The notes below the pieces were generated by a model. It made no database searches and was not told the origin of the DNA. It worked only from the letters and a program-made list of their open reading frames with translations. Shown here one piece after another: positions 56,703 through 64,000 of a stretch of 64,000 bases of DNA. Numbering within the stretch: position 1 is the first letter of the stretch; each line of letters begins with the position of its first letter. The position numbers were made by a program, and so were the translations under genes. Origin of the DNA: Xiphydria camelus (taxonomy: Eukaryota; Arthropoda; Insecta; Hymenoptera; Xiphydriidae); NCBI GenBank assembly GCA_963678675.1, contig OY783199.1, positions 26,037,546-26,101,545 of the forward strand, in the 5' to 3' direction.

Positions 56703-59700
56703 CATCCTCGTACTGTCTCCATGTGTTGTGTATCGCTATCCATTCGACTCCTTTTACCATCGTAGCGTACACAGCGTGTAAATACCCAAATTTGAAAATA
56801 TCTAAATACTTTCTTCGAGATTAATAATATGTTCCCGATTATTCGTCTCAGTCGAACCGACCCTACAATATGAAATTGTCGAAACGGAGTGTACGACGTA
56901 TCTTTCGAAGCGAATAATCCGTAATTTCACATTTCGATTACAGAGTCTGCAATTGAATCGAAGAGCCCTGACGACTTAATAATATGCTCTCAATTATTTG
57001 TTGCAGTCAATAAACGGATCCGTGAAAGGAACGTTGGCCATTTCCCATCTCACATGATTTTATTGATAAAAAAAAAGGTGAGCTTCTTTCCAAAATATAT
57101 CCATCCTCTGGCGATATCCTAACGTGCTGCAACATTGATTCAAATGCTATCTTTTCTCTGTGCAGTGTTTTCAAAGGACTCGCATGGCTTCTACCGTATC
57201 GGCTCATTGCGCTGCTCGGATCTCCTCGGAGGACCACTGCAGATTCATACACTGAAAATCATCACCGGTGAGTGAAATATTCAGAGTTCCTCGAGCCGAT
57301 ATTCCAGAAGCGATACGACACTCCTGGAAACGTCTCGTTGTATTTTATACTGTCTCTCTACTTTTCTTTCCTATCCCGCGTGGCGCGATGACAAATTTGC
57401 GGCGAGGTATAAATGAGCGCGCGAAATGAAAAGATCGATAATTCGACTTCATCGAATAACTTGAATGTTTCCGTGAAAATGTGATTACTCTAATTTGCAA
57501 TTTTCTCGGGTCTTTACACCGAATTGATATTTACTTGAAAACTCATATCAAATACTTATCGCCGTAAATATACCTATATATATACATATACATATAATAG
57601 AAAGAGGTATCTCGTTCGAACGTCGTGAACTCGCGCATTAAACCGATCGTTTTGCTTCAGAAGTAGTAACTACCGTTCGAACGATGATTACACGTCGAGA
57701 TAGGACACAGGGCTTCAAATTGGAAGTCTATTTAGCTTTTGCTCGATACGCGGTACGCGGTGACTTTTTTGCAATTTTGCTAAGATCGTCTGCAGGGCCT
57801 ACATGATATTGGGCTCTCTGTCAGCAGGCGATATATTTTGAATCTGATTTGAGTATCGCGAAATATTTCTTGCCTTTTTTCAGCAGTCTTTTCCACTCGT
57901 ATGATTCTTTCAGGGTAAATTCGAACCGATTCATCCTAAAGCTAATAAAAAAAAGTACTAAACTACGAACGGTAAACGAAATCTTTGCATTTTGCGTAGA
58001 GTCTCGGTGTAAAGTCAGGAGTAGGTATCCGCGAGATCTTTTTTCGCGTCGAATTTCAGCAGCTGCGAAGGGAAGGGAAAAAATCTCCCCTTTTCGAACT
58101 CGTCTTCCGTTGATACGGAAGAGATGAAAATCAAACTACATATTCAAGAATCACAGAATTAACCACGAGCGAATGATGACGAGAGCGAATGTGTTGGTGA
58201 AACTGATTGTCGTTTCTGAAATTTAGGTGACTTTCGCGAGATAACGGCCAGTTTCGTTTTAAATATAGGTGATAGGCAGGTTCCGTTTTACATCGCGCCG
58301 CGACTTCATTTTAGGCCATCGCGGGTATGAATAGGTGAATGTTAAAAAAACAAGTCAACCCTTGCTACTGTCAGTTAACACTGCCAATGGTATAAAAGGG
58401 TATTATTAATTTTAATACCTAACGATCTTAGGTGACCACGGTCTTTAAAAAATAGATTTATGCGATGACCTCATGAGTATGCGATTTATCGCATGCAATT
58501 TCTAACGACTTAACGTTTGAAGTTATTCCTTTAAATCGTAGAAAATGCGTACAATATGGAATAATGAAAAAGTCGTCGGCTTAAATCAAATTTTCTTCAA
58601 ATTTCAAAGTTACGCGGTGGATCTTTCTATGACTCGTCCGTCGTATTCGACAAATCTTGAAATCGCAAAAATTCTCTCTCTTCGACCATTGCCTAAGATC
58701 GTTAGTCAAGGTAACTCGAAGTGACAAACACTGTGTTTCGTGGTACACGGTGCAACAACCTGTGGCTTCGATTTTCTGAGAAAAAAGAAGAGAGAAGGAA
58801 GAATTTATCAGGTTATCGCGCCACGCATTTTCGCAAAGAATTTGCGAACACTTTTTCGAGCAATTTAGATTATATGTTCCTAGACTTTTCCCTTCGCCTG
58901 GTGGTGGGGAAAACGATAGGGACGCGATCTGAATTCTTGAAAAAATAATGTTCGTAACCTCTTTGCTTCTATCCACCTTTCTTTCCATTTGTGCATGCTT
59001 ATCTTGAGTAGGCGTGCATTGTATCGCGGGTAATTAATTTTTTTTCTCAATCTCTATTCTTATTATTTAATTGTTTCGCACGCCTACTCGAACGTTTGTC
59101 GTTCTCTCTATTTGCAATGTGATAAGTACCATTGTGGTATGATGCCATGTTTTATATGTATGTCAGCCAGTGTCTCGTATTACAAATGAAAAGGAACTCG
59201 GGTTTCTTTAATGTGTCTTGTAGTTATATCAAATTCATTATATTATGATAGAATTCAACTCGATTTGAGATCATTTTATTGCCAATACTATGAGTCTTAG
59301 TAGTCTCGGCTTCCGGATGATAGCCATACGTTCTGTATATTTAACTTGCCTATATTTCGCAAATATCACAGTTTGCTTTGTCAACAATTCTTTTCAATTT
59401 TACTGAATTAACGCGACCCTGGCTCGACGAAACGGTTAAAAGACCGTCAAGGGCGAGTATCTTGTACCAGTTTGCAAGGAAAGCCCATTACTCCCTGAAA
59501 CTCCGCGGTGTTCTTAGTATTTCTTTTCAGCAAATTATGCCATTTGGTGCGACTCGCAATTTTTTGCTTGGCGCCCGTATTATATCTTAATTTCTACTGA
59601 ATAATCTATATCTTAATATACTGCATATTTTTTTTAATACATTCAGGGCCATTTGGAGCTATACACGACGGTATAACTGATTGCATACTTGTGGCGGTAA

Positions 59701-60464
59701 TTTTTGCATCGATTCCAATTCCGAATTCTGCCTCTCGATTTGTTGAGAGCCACTCGTAACGATTCCCACGAGCAGACGATCTTTATACTTTCTTGTATAT
59801 TCCAAGTGACGCTGTGCTACCCATCACATTCATATTCTCGTCATTCGACGAATTCCTTATTTCTATGAGGAATTATTCATTCCTTTTCATATCCATACTT
59901 TAAGAAATACGGGGACTTATCTAACAATAAGTCGTTAAAAAGAAACCGGTTCAAATATTATATGTACGTTTCAGGAATTATTATAAGCTCATGTATGTAT
60001 ATCATAAATTCATTTAGAATAATTGCCACATTCCATCATGATGAGATAATTAATGGTTCTGCTTTCTGTTACAGAAGTAGAATTAAACATCTGATAAGTT
60101 TACTTTGAGTTATAGACCAAAAAATGTCAGGATAATAGATATCATGCGTTTCCAAGAACAAAACCATTTTCCATTTTTACTAATAAGACAGTCACGGTAT
60201 CTAGCGATCATGAAATTTTGAAAAACTTGTTGATGTCAGGAGATTGTACCTATATGATACGAAAGAATTAAGAAAAGGTTAGTAAATTAAAAAAATTTCT
60301 CAAATTACTTTTTTACTTTAATTATTTATTTCATTATACTATGGATATCTTATGTATTTCCTCACGTACGAAAAACACAATTATTCCGCCAATTATCTTG
60401 AACTAAAAACCCAAAATTTAAAAAATGCTTTATGGAATTTCGAAAATGGGACAATTATTATATG

Positions 60465-60800
60465 GCTTCCCTCAGAAAATCGATAATATCTCGGTTTTCC
60501 TTTGAGATTGGCTCAATAAATCGATGATTTTCGTAATCTGTGTGAAAAAGTACATAATTTGGCTGGTCGAGCAACCGATTCTAGATATTTTAATTTTTCC
60601 GAAAAAGTCAAGGGAAGGAAAGGAAGTATAAGATAGCGGTAATTTTATGTACGAACAAGTAATTTTTTCATGCAAAATCATCGATATCTCGGTTTCTTTT
60701 TGAGATCTCGATAAATCCATTACTTTCGAAATCAGCGCGAAAAAGTACATCGGATAAGATAGCCCCTCGATCGAGTCTAGAAGTTTCGGTTTCGAATTTT
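60465..60800. repeat. dispersed palindromic repeat family F, one unit, intergenic
   Basis: AAAATCGATAATATCTCGG, TTTCGTAATCTGTGTGAAAA, GGTCGAGCAACCGATTC and AAAATCATCGATATCTCGGT identify the family. It is the only copy outside ft in this window. Confidence 0.6.
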
Positions 60801-61106
60801 AATTTTCGAATTCTATGATTTATTATTGCCACATCATTTATTTCTAAAAGATTTCGGGAAATTATTATTTTTCAATTTAACTTTCTGCTGCACATTTCAA
60901 AACTAGAATTCTAGGTTACCGGCTAAGTAGCTTTGCATTATACTTTCGCCAATAGTACTTAGATGGCGGTAGTGTTCAATGCTGTTACTTTATCGATGCA
61001 GGATGCCCCGAACCGCAATAAATAACAGTGAGGATTTTTTTAAAATAATTATAATCAGTTAAAGTAATTAATATTCAGTTTTATTATGTACATACATACA
61101 TATCTA

Positions 61107-61112
61107 TTTATT
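61107..61112 (-). terminator. Dysb: candidate dysbindin polyadenylation signal
   Basis: AATAAA on the minus strand (TTTATT on plus), about 180 nt beyond the stop codon. Confidence 0.4.
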
Positions 61113-61292
61113 TCTTCATGTATGTTTACAATATGTATATTGCAAGTTCTAACAATATTTATGTATAAACTGGTTCTCTCCCCCATGAATCAGGATAGTT
61201 TTCGTTGTCATATTGTATTTCATGGGCCTCTTTGAACACTCGCCTGTTTTCACCAGATTTTCATGAAGAATTATTATTATTCCCTGGGCATA

Positions 61293-62503
61293 TTACATGC
61301 AAACATTTCCTGATTCCGAATCCTTCAAAAACTCATCCAAATCAGAAGGATCTGTCACATCTAATTCAACTTCATCCAATGACGGCCCATCTTGTGTCGA
61401 TAATGTTTCTGAAACAAGTATATGTACATTAATATAGATTGGTTTATTGTGAGATGTATGAATTAATAGTTATATAGGGTTACAAAATTATTTGAATCAC
61501 ACTTGGAACAGATCCTGTAGCTTTATATTCTTCAAGTTCTCGTTTGAATACTTCTTCAAAAGTGTCTTGCCTCTCCTTCAATGTCTTCTGTAGTTTCAAT
61601 TCATGCTGCAGAACTCTCTCCGAGTGTTCATCTGCTAATTGAACTAAATGCAAAAGTGTGTTGAATTATTATATATTGTGATAGTTTGTCAAAATTTAAA
61701 GTTCCTTCAAACATTGTCAAATTCCTCGCCAATAAAAATCAATGGAGTCATTTAGTATACCTCTTTTACAATCCAGTTCTGATAATTTTTTTTCTTTGTA
61801 TAAAGCCAATTGAAACCTGTGATCCAATTGCCTATTTTGGAGTTCCAAAGTTTCATTCAAATCTTCCAAACGAAAGATTGATCCTTCTACTTCCTCAAAT
61901 AATTCCTGCAGAGATCCTGATAAAACACAATTAATGATACTAATCATCTATCATAAGTGTATTTATAATTTCCCAAAGATAACAATTATTTTAATTTATA
62001 ACACAACGATATTTTGCTCACCTATTCGGTCCATTAGATTCTGTATGTCATTGTTTATTTTTGGTATGGAAGCTAGAGTATTGTTTAAACAAGAAATATC
62101 ATTCCATTTGTGTTCCAGTGTCTCATGAATATTGGCCACAAGTATATCTACTTCTTGAGCTTTTTCCGCATTTTTTTCCGCAAGCTCGTGTAACTCGGTC
62201 CATTGTAATTGAAAATTATGCAAAATATCTGCACCTGCGTCGTAATTGACGTTTCTGACGTTTGACGGCTTCTTACTAGGTTTGACAGCTTCGTTGGCAG
62301 TCAAACCTCGTATACTAAAGAGAGAAAATCGAGGAACGATAAGAGAAGAATTTATTTACTCGGACAACTTTATGCACTATATTTTTCAAGAGAAACTTCA
62401 ATGCAAAAGGGGATTGAAACAAATTTGAAAATAAACAATCTTATTACCTAGCTGATATACCTTCTTGCACTGTCTGAAATTTATTCCGTAATGACCCGAA
62501 CAT
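61293..62503 (-). CDS. Dysb: dysbindin (DTNBP1 homologue), five exons
   Basis: BLOC-1 subunit, acting in biogenesis of lysosome-related organelles and in synaptic homeostasis (family knowledge). Exons on the minus strand: 62503-62448, 62314-62022, 61916-61761, 61643-61503, 61408-61293; phases 2, 1, 1, 1; total 762 nt, 253 residues. All introns are GT-AG. It starts MFGSLRNKFQTVQEGISAS, comparable with the MLETLRERLLSVQ start of the human protein. A coiled coil follows (LQELFEEVEGSIFRLEDLNE; HSERVLQHELKLQKTLKERQ), then FEEVFKRELEEYKATG, the signature after the coiled coil. It ends with an acidic segment (DVTDPSDLDEFLKDSESG) like the human DISDQEALDVFLNSGGEE. Shorter than human (351) because the C-terminal PEST tail is lacking. 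Confidence 0.88.
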
Positions 62504-63210
62504 ATTTCCAACACTTTACATTGACATACAGCAAAATTTACGGCTATTAGTAACAATATATAGTATGAAATTTAACGTTATGATATTCTAAGCAATTTAA
62601 TTAATAACATCTTATCAGGTTAGTGAGCTTTATCGTAAACTTCGACAAAACGTCTCGTCTGCCATCTGTACCTCGTAAATTAAACTCTTACATCGTACGT
62701 CCGTACAGTACCGCCATCGGTGTACTGTCTTACGAAGATGCCCAATACCTATGCGTAGCTAGCAAGATAACATTTTTCATAACACACATTGTTATATCAA
62801 TAAATATACCTAATACCTATATTTTTTATATAATAACTGAATGTTCTTTTATATTCACGCACTTATAATTTTCAAGCACCAAATGCACGGAATTATTTCT
62901 ACACTTCTTATATCTGATTTTTTTCTATCACAAAGTATGTTATATTCTTGACATTATTACAAACATTTGGGAATCGTAATCAAAAATTTGTTTCGATCCT
63001 CAATTCAAGCCGATCAACTTTCAAGCCGTCTCTCTCAGCCATCATTCATATCATTTCCTCCGATAAATAAAGTTTCATGTTAACAAATTCTTTAATAGCC
63101 AAAACCCGAATAAAATCTGTAAACGTAACATCGCATTCCACCCAAGGTTTTTCATCTCCTTACTTCGCGTTGATTGCAGAGATTTATTGACAATATACGA
63201 TGACCAGATA
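62504..63210. promoter_or_regulatory. divergent promoter region between dysbindin and the unrecognised gene
   Basis: About 0.7 kb between two head-to-head start codons. It must contain the dysbindin 5' UTR and promoter and probably that of the plus-strand gene. No TATA box or other defined site can be assigned with confidence. Confidence 0.4.
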
Positions 63211-63938
63211 ATGATATCTTCGATACCGTCATACAATGACGAGCTTTTGAACAGCGCTTACGCGAATATTAAGCTAATCGCGGATAAAATTTGGGCATCC
63301 GACCAAGAAGACCCTTTCCGTAAGCTGAACCATAATCTGTGGGTTCAGGTAGGACTTCTCTCTTATACATAGGGTGAGTTATCACTCTGTTCTCTCGTCT
63401 TTATTTTATCGGGGCTGATATACAAAATTTATCTAAGACGTATCACTTCTTATACAAAAACGTGAAAATAAACGGCTCATAAACCTTTCGATAGAACTGT
63501 AAGCTGACTACAAAGTATCGCGACAATGGCAATCATCAACCCAAACGAGTACGTGACGTTATCCCTGGATCTTGGCTGGCTCGATATGGAAATTATGAAT
63601 ACAACGAGGAGCGAGAGAAGATGTATAAACCAGGTGACACCACACCTGTCCTTCATAATTCAGACCTTTATACGGGCGAAGTCACAGAACCTTGGATGCT
63701 CGACAAGGTGGAAGAACACTTCACCCGGCTAACTTCCCGAAGTCTACTTTCATTGAACGACGAGCTGTTGGTATCTTTGAATCTTGGCCACAGTTATAGA
63801 CTTCGCGAGTACTTACTTAATCTCTTCGTTACCATTAATCAGAGTTTCACAACTGCAAACTTCGGCAACGGAGAAATTGCAACCGGTCGGCAAAGTAACG
63901 GACCGCAAAAGCAGACGAATCGTGCAATCAAAGTCTGA
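63211..63938 (+). CDS. unrecognised small protein, two exons
   Basis: Exon 63211-63348 (46 codons, donor CAG|GTAGGA) and exon 63516-63938 (140 codons plus TGA, acceptor gactacaaag), phase 0, 186 residues. I do not recognise the family. Visible: a charged first exon (SAYANIKLIADKIWASDQED, FRKLNHNLWVQ), then a striking conserved-looking core (RDVIPGSWLARYGNYEYNEE, REKMYKPGDTTPVLHNSDLY, TGEVTEPWMLDKVEEHFTRL) and a polar Gln/Asn-rich C-terminus. There is no signal peptide or membrane helix. The frame is open upstream to a possible acceptor at 63,180 (gattgcag), so an earlier exon adding DLLTIYDDQI is possible. Head-to-head with dysbindin. Confidence 0.6.
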
Positions 63939-64000
63939 TGATATTTCGCAAAAGAAATACTCTATCTTGGAGTCAACGTTAATTGGCAAGGATACACTCG

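Larger units (their letters stand above)
55272..61292. other. intergenic region, no recognised gene
   Basis: About 6 kb between the 5' end of the C1orf198 homologue and the 3' end of dysbindin. AT-rich except for a GC/CpG-rich patch at 55,560-55,720. Contains a hairpin element (56,533-56,702) and a palindromic repeat copy (60,465-60,800). Open frames here are short and show no recognisable domain. Confidence 0.6.

Noticed and set aside
1..64000. tRNA, rRNA, CRISPR or operon-type signals
   Set aside because: None seen by eye; CRISPR and ribosome-binding logic do not apply to this eukaryotic window, and the tandem repeats lack spacer structure.

Overview
The window is eukaryotic nuclear DNA, most likely from an insect and plausibly a hymenopteran such as an ant. 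This rests on a fat cadherin gene with GT-AG introns, insect-type architecture, and CpG-rich introns filled with short AT-rich inverted-repeat transposons. No bacterial, viral or organelle genes were seen.

Positions 17,891-52,362 (+) hold the 3' two-thirds of fat (ft, orthologue of vertebrate FAT4). I reconstruct 18 coding exons that splice in frame into 3,290 codons plus stop. They encode 18 cadherin repeats, a degenerate membrane-proximal cadherin-like region, four EGF repeats, laminin G, a fifth EGF-like module, a second laminin G, one membrane helix and an intracellular domain of about 507 residues. That domain carries the FAT4/Ft-specific motifs. The signal peptide and N-terminal repeats (roughly a third of the protein) are missing and must lie before position 1, so 1-17,890 is read as intron. 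The first six exons are spread through large introns (3.8, 5.3 and 13.4 kb); the last twelve are packed into 43.1-52.4 kb.

Downstream, the sequence turns AT-rich and holds three small genes. Convergent with ft is a two-exon homologue of human C1orf198 (DUF4706; 55,259-54,233, minus). After about 6 kb without a recognised gene comes a five-exon dysbindin gene (62,503-61,293, minus), a BLOC-1 subunit. Head-to-head with it is a small two-exon gene I do not recognise (63,211-63,938, plus).

The introns are rich in non-autonomous DNA transposons: TA-flanked hairpin MITEs of several families (two of them present twice), a 574-bp foldback, a 1.34-kb foldback with 0.5-kb arms, a TTAA-flanked piggyBac-like element, a mariner deletion derivative, and a dispersed and locally tandem palindromic repeat of about 320 bp. 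No novel multigene system was found. The most interesting points are a stop-free 84-nt intron inside a laminin G domain, calcium-site-deficient cadherin linkers, a MITE whose terminus mimics a splice acceptor, and the unusual palindromic repeats.
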